Source of the DNA: an uncultured Chromatiaceae bacterium
GTDB lineage: Bacteria; Pseudomonadota; Gammaproteobacteria; Chromatiales; Chromatiaceae
Reading direction: 5' to 3'
Assembly (NCBI GenBank): GCA_937923175.1
Contig: CALALB010000051.1
Location: 1-38,772 of the forward strand
DNA: 38,772 nt
Part shown: positions 1 to 7,658 of the stretch, in pieces
Numbering within the stretch: the first letter of the stretch is position 1
Layout of the letters: each line of letters opens with the position of its first letter
The notes under the pieces: generated by a model
What the model saw: the letters and a program-made list of their open reading frames with translations, nothing else
What the model was told of the DNA's origin: nothing
Databases searched by the model: none
Program-made: the position numbers and the translations under genes

Positions 1-230
1 CTTGAATAGTCGTTCTCCTTGGGCCTTGGATCCAGGGCGATCCTGGGGGTCAGGGGCATGGCGCAGCCACCGGACTGGGCAAGCCGCTGAACTCGCCCAG
101 TGGGGTGGCGGGGTAAAGGTGGCGCTTGCTGCCCTTGGCCACTGGAATCAGTGGCCCTCGCCCCGCTGCCGGGTCTTGTCCGAGAGGCCAAAAGGAGGGT
201 GCGCCTGTGCTCAGAGGATTCGACATGAGT
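1..230. other. Structured non-coding leader or intergenic region
   Basis: No convincing gene is visible; an open frame here has no family signature. The region holds several simple hairpins: arms at 32-36/42-46 (CCAGG/CCTGG), 74-80/95-101 (ACTGGGC/GCCCAGT) and 137-144/149-156 (GGCCACTG, loop GAAT, CAGTGGCC). The last is perfect and may sit inside a longer helix formed by 108-113 with 161-166 (GCGGGG/CCCCGC). It does not match the signatures I know for RNase P, tmRNA, 4.5S, 6S or the cobalamin riboswitch. It may be the end of an upstream transcript or an unrecognised small RNA. Confidence 0.3.
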
Positions 231-238
231 GCTATGAT
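230..238 (+). promoter_or_regulatory. Candidate extended -10 promoter for the M48 protease
   Basis: The bases TGCTATGAT form a TGn extended -10 with hexamer TATGAT at 233-238. No good -35 is seen, which fits an extended -10 promoter. Transcription would start near 244-246. That puts a TTG codon at 244 right at the transcript 5' end and favours the ATG at 280 as the start of the protease gene. This is a motif reading only. Confidence 0.4.
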
Positions 239-279
239 CCAGCTTGACGCATGATAAGGTAATACTAGAGTCTAGCCCC

Positions 280-1221
280 ATGAATCACCCCTGGCATTCC
301 CATCGTCTGCTCAATCGACTTCAGACCGCGCTTTTAATCGGTTTTTTAGTGGGGCTGTCGGCGCTGGCCGGTGGGCTGCTGTTTGGCGATTTAGGCATCT
401 GGATTACCCTGGGTGCCAGCCTCTTTGCCTTATCTATCGAGCCATCCGTGGGTTCGGTGTTGACCCTGCGGCTTTACCGTGCCCGCCCGATTCTTCCTGG
501 CGAGGCGCCTGAGCTTTGGCTATGGCTCAGTGAGCTTGCCCGCCGTGCCGGGTTGCCCGCCACACCTCAGCCCTATTATGTGCCCAGCCGTCTAGTGAAT
601 GCATTCGCAACGGGTTCCCAAACCCATTCGGCGATCGCCCTGACCGATGGGCTCTTGCGCACCCTGAGACCGCGCGAGCTAGCTGGTGTTCTCGCGCATG
701 AGGTTGCCCACATTGCCCACGACGATCTCCGGGTAATGGGTCTGGCGGATTCCATCAGCCGCCTGACGAGCTGGCTGGCTGTAGCAGGCCAGCTCGCCCT
801 CCTGGTGAGCCTGCCACTGCTCCTCGCGGGGCAATTGCAGATCGATCTTTGGGGTTTGCTGCTGTTAGCGATCGCCCCGCAGCTGGCCTTGATCGTTCAA
901 TTGGGCCTATCGCGGGTGCGCGAGTTTGATGCTGATCATACCGCAGCCCAGTTGACCGGGGACCCTGAGGGCCTCGCCCTGGCCCTTGCCAAGATCGAGC
1001 GCGTCAACCGCTCTTGGCGGGGGTGGGTCTTCCCAGGCTGGGCCAATCCGGAGCCCTCGTGGCTGCGCACCCATCCCCCTCCTGAAGAGCGGATCGCGCG
1101 TCTGATGGAGCTGCGCAGCGCCCTGATACCGCCCCCTGAGCAGGAGCTCGGGGGATTTATTGGGTTGACCCCTCATATCACCCAACCACCGCGCTGGTAT
1201 TTTGGCGGCCTTTGGCGATAA
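280..1221 (+). CDS. M48-family membrane metalloprotease (HtpX/Ste24-like)
   Basis: A zinc endopeptidase of the M48 family, expected in the inner membrane and acting on membrane or misfolded proteins. The start is placed at ATG 280 (313 residues); an in-frame TTG at 244 lies at the predicted transcription start. Two hydrophobic segments sit near the N-terminus (LLIGFLVGLSALAGGLL and the stretch after it). The catalytic motif HEVAH (HExxH) follows the conserved sequence RPRELAGVLAHE, and the third-ligand region reads SRVREFDADHTAA, with the Glu typical of M48. Two more hydrophobic stretches lie between them. A conserved HPPPEERIARL segment closes the domain, as in HtpX relatives. The substrate is unknown. 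It stands alone, with about 180 bases to the PilZ gene. Confidence 0.88.
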   Translation: MNHPWHSHRLLNRLQTALLIGFLVGLSALAGGLLFGDLGIWITLGASLFALSIEPSVGSVLTLRLYRARPILPGEAPELWLWLSELARRAGLPATPQPYYVPSRLVNAFATGSQTHSAIALTDGLLRTLRPRELAGVLAHEVAHIAHDDLRVMGLADSISRLTSWLAVAGQLALLVSLPLLLAGQLQIDLWGLLLLAIAPQLALIVQLGLSRVREFDADHTAAQLTGDPEGLALALAKIERVNRSWRGWVFPGWANPEPSWLRTHPPPEERIARLMELRSALIPPPEQELGGFIGLTPHITQPPRWYFGGLWR

Positions 1222-1404
1222 GGGTAATCCTTGTTAAAAACCGACGCCAAGTCAGACAGAGGTCATGGCCTGGGGTGGTTGCCCTGCACCAAGCCATGTC
1301 CCTCAGCCCCCTGTATTTCACCGTTTGGTCACACCGGCTGCACGCAATCGTCAAGATCGCCACCTAATATTAAGGGTCAAAGGCCATGATCCCGGTGTAT
1401 CGCT

Positions 1405-1734
1405 ATGACTCATCATGACGGGCAAGATCTACAGCCTGCGCCTGCAGTCGATGTCCATATTCAATATGGCAACCGCCATTTCCGCAGCGCCAAGGGGCGT
1501 CATCTATCCGATCAAGGGATGTATCTCGAGGTCAGCCAGCTGACCCTGCCGGCGGGAACCCTGGTGGTGCTCGAGGTGAAAGATATGAATCGGCGCTGGC
1601 ATATCCCGGCGATCGTGGTTCACCAGGATGGGAGCGGGATTGGTGTCATATTCCACGAGAGCCGGTCCCGACCTTTACTGAGCCCAAACCGGCCTCGGCT
1701 TGCTAGTCCCAACCCACCAGCGCTGGGTTCTTAA
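1405..1734 (+). CDS. Single-domain PilZ protein (probable c-di-GMP sensor)
   Basis: A 109-residue protein that is almost entirely one PilZ domain. The segment GRHLSDQGMYLEVSQ corresponds to the D/NxSxxG strand of PilZ. It is followed by the beta-barrel pattern LPAGTLVVLEV ... WHIPAIVVHQDGSGIGVIFHE. The N-terminal RxxxR c-di-GMP motif is only loosely represented (basic residues around GNRHFRSAKGR), so ligand binding is plausible but not certain. The C-terminal 20 residues are Pro/Ser/Arg rich and probably disordered. It does not resemble the non-canonical PilZ that partners FimX and PilB in Xanthomonas, although a FimX-like gene lies 4 kb away. No strong ribosome binding site is visible upstream. 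Confidence 0.72.
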   Translation: MTHHDGQDLQPAPAVDVHIQYGNRHFRSAKGRHLSDQGMYLEVSQLTLPAGTLVVLEVKDMNRRWHIPAIVVHQDGSGIGVIFHESRSRPLLSPNRPRLASPNPPALGS

Positions 1735-1834
1735 TCGTTCCTCAGCAGGGGGCAATCACCCTTGTTCCTCGCTATCCGCTGCGAATAAAACCATCCCAGA
1801 GAGCACCCCTCTTGCGAAGCCTGTTTGTCATCCA

Positions 1835-1862
1835 TGATTGCCCAATCCTGGGCGATCACTTT
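1835..1862. terminator. Hairpin between convergent genes, possible terminator
   Basis: Arms TGATTGCCCA (1835-1844) and TGGGCGATCA (1849-1858) pair over 10 bp with one G-U, with a 4-base loop (ATCC). On the plus strand it is followed only by CTTT, a weak U-tract. It lies between the ends of the PilZ gene and the convergent PAP2 gene. I see nothing else in the 228-base gap 1735-1962. Confidence 0.4.
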
Positions 1863-1962
1863 AGAGCCATTGCACCGGATCCCAGCCTTGTCCGCAGGGG
1901 GATACACCAAAGGGCCGACCCCGATCCTGCACGGTGCAGGGGCGGCGACAGGCGCGTCTTTA

Positions 1963-2844
1963 TCACAGCCCCTTTGGCGCTGGCCTTTTCAAATAGTGCC
2001 AGGTAAGGCCTATCAGGGCGACGATGGCGATCAAGCGCCCAAACCAAGCGGCAGCCGGATAGCCACCATCGTCGATCAGCAGGCTGAAGGCGGCAAGGGC
2101 TGCGAGTCCTACTGCGGTGAGATGCACGCCCAGCCAACCTCCAGGTGCCGGCCAGCGCGCCGCTAGCCGCCCCCCCAGCCAGGCTGAGAGTGCGCCGATC
2201 ATCAATCCGCCGAGCACATCGAGCGGCCAGTGTACCCCTACTGCAACCCGACTCAGACCGACCAGGGTCGCCAGTATGAGTAAGAGCAGACGCACCTCGA
2301 TCCAGCGGGTATGGGCGATGAAGGTGCCGGCTAGAACCGCAGCGGTGGTGCTGTGACCCGAGGGAAAGCTCGCCTGGGTCAACGCCGGCCCGATAAGATG
2401 AAACGAACCAGCGACCAGCACTGCCGGGGGGCGAGCGGCATCGATCAGTTCCTTCAAGCCGCGGCTTGCCGCCATCGCCAATAGGCCGGCCAGGATCAAG
2501 GCCCAAAAGAGACGCGGTCTGCGCAATGAAAACGATAGGGTCAAGGCGAATGCAGTGCGCTCATCGCCCAAAAGGGTTAGACAGGACCACAACCAGTCTG
2601 GATGGGCCCTGGTCAATGTGTTCAGCCTGCTAAAGCCGGCATGATAACCGCAGATCAATACAATGCCCGCCCCCAGGATCAGACTCACCCCCGCCCAGTT
2701 CAACAGCCAGCGCTCGCCGCTCGCCAAGGGACCTTGGTCAAGGGCCATGCCTTGTCGCAAATGCCAATGCCAGAGACTGAGCCATTCAGTCAATTGGCGA
2801 GCGGGGTGAATCTGGCCGAATTGGACGGGTGTTCGTTCAAACAT
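1963..2844 (-). CDS. PAP2-family membrane phosphatase
   Basis: A polytopic inner-membrane acid phosphatase of the PAP2 superfamily (phosphatidic acid, undecaprenyl-pyrophosphate or lipid A 1-phosphate type). All three signature motifs are present: KELIDAARPP (KxxxxxxRP), ASFPSGHST (PSGH) and SRVAVGVHWPLDVLGG (SRxxxxxHxxxD). These carry the catalytic His, the second His and the supporting Asp. Hydrophobic segments surround the motifs and two more follow at the C-terminus. The gene begins 23 bases after the stop of epmA on the same strand, so it may be co-transcribed with efp-epmA, but a functional link to EF-P is not expected. The substrate cannot be told from the sequence; undecaprenyl-PP recycling or lipid modification are the common options. 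Confidence 0.87.
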   Translation of the reverse strand: MFERTPVQFGQIHPARQLTEWLSLWHWHLRQGMALDQGPLASGERWLLNWAGVSLILGAGIVLICGYHAGFSRLNTLTRAHPDWLWSCLTLLGDERTAFALTLSFSLRRPRLFWALILAGLLAMAASRGLKELIDAARPPAVLVAGSFHLIGPALTQASFPSGHSTTAAVLAGTFIAHTRWIEVRLLLLILATLVGLSRVAVGVHWPLDVLGGLMIGALSAWLGGRLAARWPAPGGWLGVHLTAVGLAALAAFSLLIDDGGYPAAAWFGRLIAIVALIGLTWHYLKRPAPKGL

Positions 2845-2867
2845 CGCTGGGGATCAGGATTGACAGT

Positions 2868-3857
2868 TCAGGCGCGCTCGATGACCAGGCTCAACACCGC
2901 ATCGATCGAGGGTACGTCTAGGGCAATCATGAGCAGGCGATCAAGCCCCAGGGCCACCCCAGCGCAATCCGGCAAACCATGGGCAAGCGCAGCCAGGAAA
3001 CAGCGATCAACAGGGTGGCACGGCTGACCGCGGGCACGGCGGACCTCGAGGTCGGCCAAAAAGCGTCGCTCTTGTTCGGCGGCATCGGTCAGCTCGTTAA
3101 AGCCATTGGCCAATTCCAGGCCTTGGAGATAGAGCTCAAAACGCGCGGCGACCTCAATCCCATCGCGCTTGCGCAGACGCGCCAAGGCCGCCTGGCTGGG
3201 TGGGTAATCATAGACAAATGTCAGACATCCGCGCCCGAGATCAGGCGCCAGGAGATGGCTCAGCAGCAGGTCGAGCCAACCATCCCGATCGAGATCGAGC
3301 CTCAGGCTATCAGCGATCCCTGCCTGTTCGGCGGTTGCCTGCAATTGGGTAATATCGGTTGTCCAAGGATCGAGACCCAGGCGTTCCTGAAAGAGGGCGC
3401 GGTAACTGATCCGCTCACAGGCCAGATCGGGACGATCGAGTACGTACCTTACCAGGGCCGCGACCTCATCCATCAGCCGCTTCTCATCCCAACCAGGGCG
3501 ATACCATTCGAGCAGGCTGAACTCGGGGTGATGGAACCGCCCCCGCTCCTCATCGCGAAAGACCTTGCCGATTTGATAAATAGGGCCGCTGCCGGCAGCA
3601 AGCAGACGTTTCATCGCAAACTCGGGCGAGGTCCGCAGATACATGCGATGTTCGTCGCCCAGGCCCGGGATTGCGAGCCGGGTCGCCAGGCTGGCCAGGG
3701 CGGGATCGGTGACCGCAGCGCGCGACAGGATCGGCGTTTCCACCTCTAGCACCCCCGCCTCGGCAAAAAAGGCGCGGATGCGGGCATAGAGCGCCGCGCG
3801 TGCTTGAAGTGCCTGAAGGCTCGCGCTGGGGCGCCATTTAATCGGGGATTGGGTCAT
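2868..3857 (-). CDS. epmA: EF-P--(R)-beta-lysine ligase EpmA
   Basis: A lysyl-tRNA synthetase paralogue lacking the tRNA anticodon-binding domain. It activates (R)-beta-lysine and attaches it to the conserved lysine of elongation factor P. The 329-residue length equals a bare class II catalytic core. Class II motif 2 is seen as FRDEERGRFHHPEFSLLEWYRPG (split here as FRDEERGRFHHP and EFSLLEWYRPG) and motif 3 as GVALGLDRLLMIAL. The amino-acid pocket segment ELANGFNELTDAAEQ is also typical of EpmA/GenX. It lies 24 bases downstream of efp on the same strand, with epmB just beyond efp in divergent orientation. The context makes the EF-P assignment secure over a true LysS. Confidence 0.95.
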   Translation of the reverse strand: MTQSPIKWRPSASLQALQARAALYARIRAFFAEAGVLEVETPILSRAAVTDPALASLATRLAIPGLGDEHRMYLRTSPEFAMKRLLAAGSGPIYQIGKVFRDEERGRFHHPEFSLLEWYRPGWDEKRLMDEVAALVRYVLDRPDLACERISYRALFQERLGLDPWTTDITQLQATAEQAGIADSLRLDLDRDGWLDLLLSHLLAPDLGRGCLTFVYDYPPSQAALARLRKRDGIEVAARFELYLQGLELANGFNELTDAAEQERRFLADLEVRRARGQPCHPVDRCFLAALAHGLPDCAGVALGLDRLLMIALDVPSIDAVLSLVIERA

Positions 3858-3881
3858 CCTCAGGCGATCCGGACAGGTGCT

Positions 3882-4457
3882 TTACGCCGAATCCTTGACC
3901 CGCGCGACATATTCGCCGGTTCGAGTATCGACCTTGATCAGCTCACCGGTCTGGATAAACAGCGGAACCCGCACCACGGCGCCGGTCTCGAGGGTGGCCG
4001 GCTTGCTCCCCCCACTGGAGGTGTCGCCGCGTACCCCCGGGTCGGTCTCGACCACCTCGAGCACCACAAAGGTTGGGGGTTCAACCGACAAGGGCGCCCC
4101 ATTCCATAGGGTTACCTTGCAGATATCCTGTTCCTTGATCCATTTGGCAGCTTCGCCGACGGCCTCAGCGCTGGCGGTCATCTGCTCATAGGTCGTCTGG
4201 TCCATGAAATACCAGTCGTTGCCGTCGTTATAGAGATACTGCATCTCGGTATCATGGACATCGGCCGCCTCGACCGTATCCCCAGACTTGAAGGTCTTTT
4301 CGATGACCCGTCCGGTCTTGAGATTGCGCACCCTGACGCGGTTGAATGCCTGACCCTTGCCGGGTTTGACAAATTCATTCTCCAGGATGGTGTATGGCTC
4401 CCCATCCAGCATGATCTTCAGCCCGCCTTTGAATTCATTGGTGCTATAAGACGCCAT
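3882..4457 (-). CDS. efp: Elongation factor P
   Basis: A translation factor that relieves ribosome stalling at polyproline stretches. It has 191 residues, close to the usual 188. It starts with [20 protein letters not shown], clearly the native N-terminus; the frame stays open upstream but that part is not EF-P. A GAGG ribosome site lies 5 bases before the ATG. The acceptor loop reads VKPGKGQAF with Lys34 in place, the residue beta-lysylated by EpmA/EpmB. The three beta-barrel domains run to the end ([12 protein letters not shown]). The start codon shares the tetranucleotide CATG with an alternative, less likely epmB start on the other strand. The promoter must therefore lie inside the beginning of epmB. 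Confidence 0.97.
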   Translation of the reverse strand: MASYSTNEFKGGLKIMLDGEPYTILENEFVKPGKGQAFNRVRVRNLKTGRVIEKTFKSGDTVEAADVHDTEMQYLYNDGNDWYFMDQTTYEQMTASAEAVGEAAKWIKEQDICKVTLWNGAPLSVEPPTFVVLEVVETDPGVRGDTSSGGSKPATLETGAVVRVPLFIQTGELIKVDTRTGEYVARVKDSA

Positions 4458-4491
4458 GTCATCCTCACAACAAGTACTGTCAAGGTTGAAA

Positions 4492-5484
4492 ATGGTACCC
4501 CAACAGCCGGACCTTTGGCAGGGACCGCAGGGGAAGCCTGGGGGCAGGATCTTCACGCGTGTCGGCGATCTGCTGGATTTCATCGGTCTTACACCCGATC
4601 AGATCCCCGATCTAGACCCCTGCCCTCTGACCTTTGGCCTGAAGGTCCCAAGCGCCTTTGCCGAGCGCATGCGACAAGATCCCAAGGATCCACTCCTGCG
4701 CCAGGTCCTGCCATTAGGCTCCGAGCGCCAGATTGTTGCGGGCTATAGCCAGGATCCGGTGGCCGACCGGCGTGCCGAGCGCATCCCTGGGCTCTTGGTC
4801 AAATATGCTGGACGCGCCCTCCTGATTGTCACTGGTGCCTGCGCCATCCATTGCCGCTATTGCTTTCGCCGGCACCTCAAATACCCGCCCCTCTGGCCGA
4901 ACCTGGAAGCGATCTTTGCGGTGCTCGCTGCCGATATGAGCCTTAGCGAGGTGATCCTCAGCGGCGGCGATCCGCTGATGCTCCCCGATGACCGATTGGC
5001 CGAATTGATCGCCCGCTTAGAGCAAATCACTCATCTCAAGCGTCTGCGTATCCATAGCCGTCTCCCCGTTGTTTGGCCCGAGCGGCTCAACGATCGTTTG
5101 GCCGAGATCTTGCTCGGGAGCCGGCTGACGGCGATCCTGGTCATTCAGGCCAATCATCCGCATGAGCTCAGCGAGTCGGTTGGCCAGGCTCTGAGCGAAT
5201 GGCGGTCCTTGGGCTTGACCCTGCTGAACCAAAGCGTCCTGTTACGCGGGGTCAATGATCGGGTGGAGACCCTGGCTGAATTGAGCGAACGGCTGTTTGC
5301 CTGCGGTATCCTGCCCTATTATCTGCATGCGCTCGACCCAGTCGCCGGCAGTGCCCATTTTGCGGTCGAGGAGACCCAGGCCCGCTGTTTGCTCTCAGAA
5401 TTGCGGGCGCGACTTCCCGGCTATCTGGTACCAAGATGGGTACGCGAGCAGGCAGGGGCCTCGGCCAAGCAACCGCTTGGCTGA
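4492..5484 (+). CDS. epmB: EF-P beta-lysylation protein EpmB (lysine 2,3-aminomutase-like radical SAM enzyme)
   Basis: Converts (S)-alpha-lysine to (R)-beta-lysine, the substrate for EpmA. The radical SAM cluster motif is [14 protein letters not shown] (CxxxCxxC), preceded by the KAM-family segment [19 protein letters not shown]. Conserved downstream stretches are [36 protein letters not shown] and [16 protein letters not shown], the last being the PLP/lysine-binding part. I place the start at ATG 4492 (330 residues) because AAGG lies 6 bases upstream and the KAM-family alignment begins soon after. An ATG at 4456 would overlap the efp start codon on the other strand. The 80-base gap to the next plus-strand gene shows no clear terminator. 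Confidence 0.95.
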   Translation: MVPQQPDLWQGPQGKPGGRIFTRVGDLLDFIGLTPDQIPDLDPCPLTFGLKVPSAFAERMRQDPKDPLLRQVLPLGSERQIVAGYSQDPVADRRAERIPGLLVKYAGRALLIVTGACAIHCRYCFRRHLKYPPLWPNLEAIFAVLAADMSLSEVILSGGDPLMLPDDRLAELIARLEQITHLKRLRIHSRLPVVWPERLNDRLAEILLGSRLTAILVIQANHPHELSESVGQALSEWRSLGLTLLNQSVLLRGVNDRVETLAELSERLFACGILPYYLHALDPVAGSAHFAVEETQARCLLSELRARLPGYLVPRWVREQAGASAKQPLG

Positions 5485-5564
5485 GACGCCCAAGAGACTT
5501 TCACCGGGCTGCCGATAAGTTCGATAATCCGACAATGCCCTGGAGCTGATGCGGACGATATCCC

Positions 5565-7604
5565 ATGCCTGTGCCCAGTCAAAAACCGACGCTGCTCATT
5601 ATCACCTCCGAGACCAGCGAGGCGGAACGGCTGATGGCCGTGCTGCGCGAGGCGCAGCTTGCTGGCCAAGCATTGACAGTCCCGAATGCTGAGCATCTCG
5701 AACGGCTGCTCGGTGAGCGCGAGTGCGACCTGATCCTCTGTTGCGCCTATGATCGCGATATCGACGTGGATGCGGTGCTAGCAAGCTATCAGCGTCTCGG
5801 CAGACTCATCCCCGTGATCCTGATCAGCGATCCAGACAACTGGGAGACCAATGTCAGGCGGGCCCAGCGCGCCGGCGTGCGCGATCTGGTGCGGCGGGGC
5901 GATACCGAATACCTGCGTCTGATTGCCGCGCGCGAGCTTGCCGACCTGAGGATGCACCGCCTCGCTCAGGGGCTCAATGAGCGCCTGGATCTCTGCGATG
6001 AGGCCACCCTGCGTCTGGCCGATGCCTGCGGTGCCGGCATCGCCCTGATCCAGGATGGGTTGCATATTGAGGTCAATACCGCCTATGCCGAGCTCCTTGG
6101 ATATGCCTCGACCGAGGATATCCTGGCTCTGCCCTTACTTGATCTGATCGACCCAGAGGACCATGCGGCAATCCGCGATCTACTCAAAGGGATCGATCCG
6201 GACCATCCCCCTCCCCCGACCCAACGCGAGTTCAACTGGGTGCGTGCGGATGCCAGCCGCTTTCGCGCCCTGGTGCTGGTTGCGCCCAGCACCTTTGACT
6301 CAGAGCCCTGTTTGCGTCTGATCGTCCAGCCCCTCGCTATGGCCAGATCGCCCACAGCCACCAAGGTGTGTTTTGCAGCTGGGCGGCCTGGACTTGCCCC
6401 CTTGATCGAGGAGATCGAGCGCCATGTCGATCAACAGCGTCAGGTCAAACGCCCCTTCGCCGCCTTTTTCATCCAGGTCCCCAAGGCCCAGGAGCTGATA
6501 CGCGACATGGGTCTATCGATCGGTCTCGAGTTGATGGATGAATTCAGCGAATCCCTGGCAACTCGCATCGGCAAACGCGGTGTCCTCGCTCGGATCGGGC
6601 TGGATAGCTTTGGACTGGTCGCCCCTGACCTGGATGAATCATCTGCCCAGGCCCTGGCCAATGAGCTCAGCGCCGAGGTGCGGCTGCCGCTGCGTGTCCC
6701 CATCCAGGAGAATCGACCACCGGATTGCCAGATCGGTTATTTGGTGGTGCGCAACCGCGCCTCTGCGCCCGAGGACATCATCAACGCGGCCTACCGGCTG
6801 GGTGTCGGTCAGCTGCGAGTCAGTGATGCCGCGCAAGCAACCGCCAGTCAGGATCAAGAACAGGCCATGGTCCAGAAGATCGAGTATGCCCTGCGCAATG
6901 ATCAGCTCAGATTGATCTATCAGCCCATCATTAGCCTTATGGGCGACAACCAGGAAAACTATACTGTTTTATTGCGCCTGTTCGATGATGAGGAGAACCT
7001 CTTTGAGGCCAAGGAGTTCATCCGGGTCGCCGCCCAGCATGGTCTCATCGAGGAGCTTGACCGTTGGGTCGTACGCTCGACGATCGAGATCCTCGGCCAG
7101 CGCCGGCGCGCCGGCCATAATCTCAGCCTATTCGTGACCCTGGCTGAGGAGAGCTTCCGGAATCCGAACTTCGTGCTCTGGATCTGCGATTGGCTGCGCG
7201 AGTTCGATGTCCGCGGTAACTGGCTCACGATCCAATTTCATGAAGAATCGGTGATCGGCAATCTCAGCAGTATCGGCAAGCTGATCGAGGTATTGCGCAA
7301 GATCAAGTGCCGGGTTGCCATCAACCATTTCGGGATAGCCGAGCGCCCGGAGTTGCTTTTGCAGGCCCTGTCACTCGATTTCGTACTGTTTGAACCAGAC
7401 CTGGCGCGCGGTTTGGCCGATGATCCGGCCAAACAGCAGCGGCTGATGCAATTGGCCACACTTGCCCGTGAATTCAATGTCAAGAGCGTGGTCACAGGGA
7501 TCGAGGATGCGCGTACCCTGACGATCCTGTGGACCACTGGGGTCGATTATGTCCAGGGCAACTTTCTCCAACGCCCCTCGCCGACCCTTGAGATTCAAAC
7601 CTAG
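5565..7604 (+). CDS. FimX-like REC/PAS/degenerate GGDEF/degenerate EAL protein
   Basis: A 679-residue protein with the domain order of FimX, the c-di-GMP effector for type IV pili. Residues 8-125 look like a receiver domain without a clear phospho-acceptor Asp. Residues about 150-262 are a PAS domain (TAYAELLGYASTEDILALPLLD). Residues 280-425 are GGDEF-like but the signature is GLDSF (345-349), so cyclase activity is not expected. Residues 430-679 are EAL-like, with the EAL triplet replaced by TVL in ENYTVLLRL (464-472), so phosphodiesterase activity is unlikely. FimX itself reads EVL here. The end VDYVQGNFLQRPS matches the QG(Y/F) motif. The likely role is c-di-GMP binding without turnover. 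The ATPase-OmpA fusion starts 54 bases later, suggesting an operon. No pilus gene is in view. Confidence 0.82.
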   Translation: MPVPSQKPTLLIITSETSEAERLMAVLREAQLAGQALTVPNAEHLERLLGERECDLILCCAYDRDIDVDAVLASYQRLGRLIPVILISDPDNWETNVRRAQRAGVRDLVRRGDTEYLRLIAARELADLRMHRLAQGLNERLDLCDEATLRLADACGAGIALIQDGLHIEVNTAYAELLGYASTEDILALPLLDLIDPEDHAAIRDLLKGIDPDHPPPPTQREFNWVRADASRFRALVLVAPSTFDSEPCLRLIVQPLAMARSPTATKVCFAAGRPGLAPLIEEIERHVDQQRQVKRPFAAFFIQVPKAQELIRDMGLSIGLELMDEFSESLATRIGKRGVLARIGLDSFGLVAPDLDESSAQALANELSAEVRLPLRVPIQENRPPDCQIGYLVVRNRASAPEDIINAAYRLGVGQLRVSDAAQATASQDQEQAMVQKIEYALRNDQLRLIYQPIISLMGDNQENYTVLLRLFDDEENLFEAKEFIRVAAQHGLIEELDRWVVRSTIEILGQRRRAGHNLSLFVTLAEESFRNPNFVLWICDWLREFDVRGNWLTIQFHEESVIGNLSSIGKLIEVLRKIKCRVAINHFGIAERPELLLQALSLDFVLFEPDLARGLADDPAKQQRLMQLATLAREFNVKSVVTGIEDARTLTILWTTGVDYVQGNFLQRPSPTLEIQT

Positions 7605-7658
7605 GTCGCAGTCCTAAGCCCTCATCATCTCTGGGTCAGCAGTCCGCAAACATCACCG

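Noticed and set aside
121..170. Cobalamin riboswitch suggested by GCCACTG
   Set aside because: The B12-box and the conserved core around it are missing, and the downstream gene is an M48 protease.
2..247. 81-codon open frame at the window start
   Set aside because: No ribosome site or family match, and it runs through the hairpins. A truncated gene from the left cannot be fully excluded.
633..875. GCGATCGC-like octamers and many GATC sites
   Set aside because: Two good copies are visible in the M48 gene and CGATCG/GATC recur through the window, but over-representation needs a count against base composition, which I cannot run.
2979..3749. 256-codon open frame on the plus strand
   Set aside because: It is antisense to epmA, which has all class II synthetase motifs.
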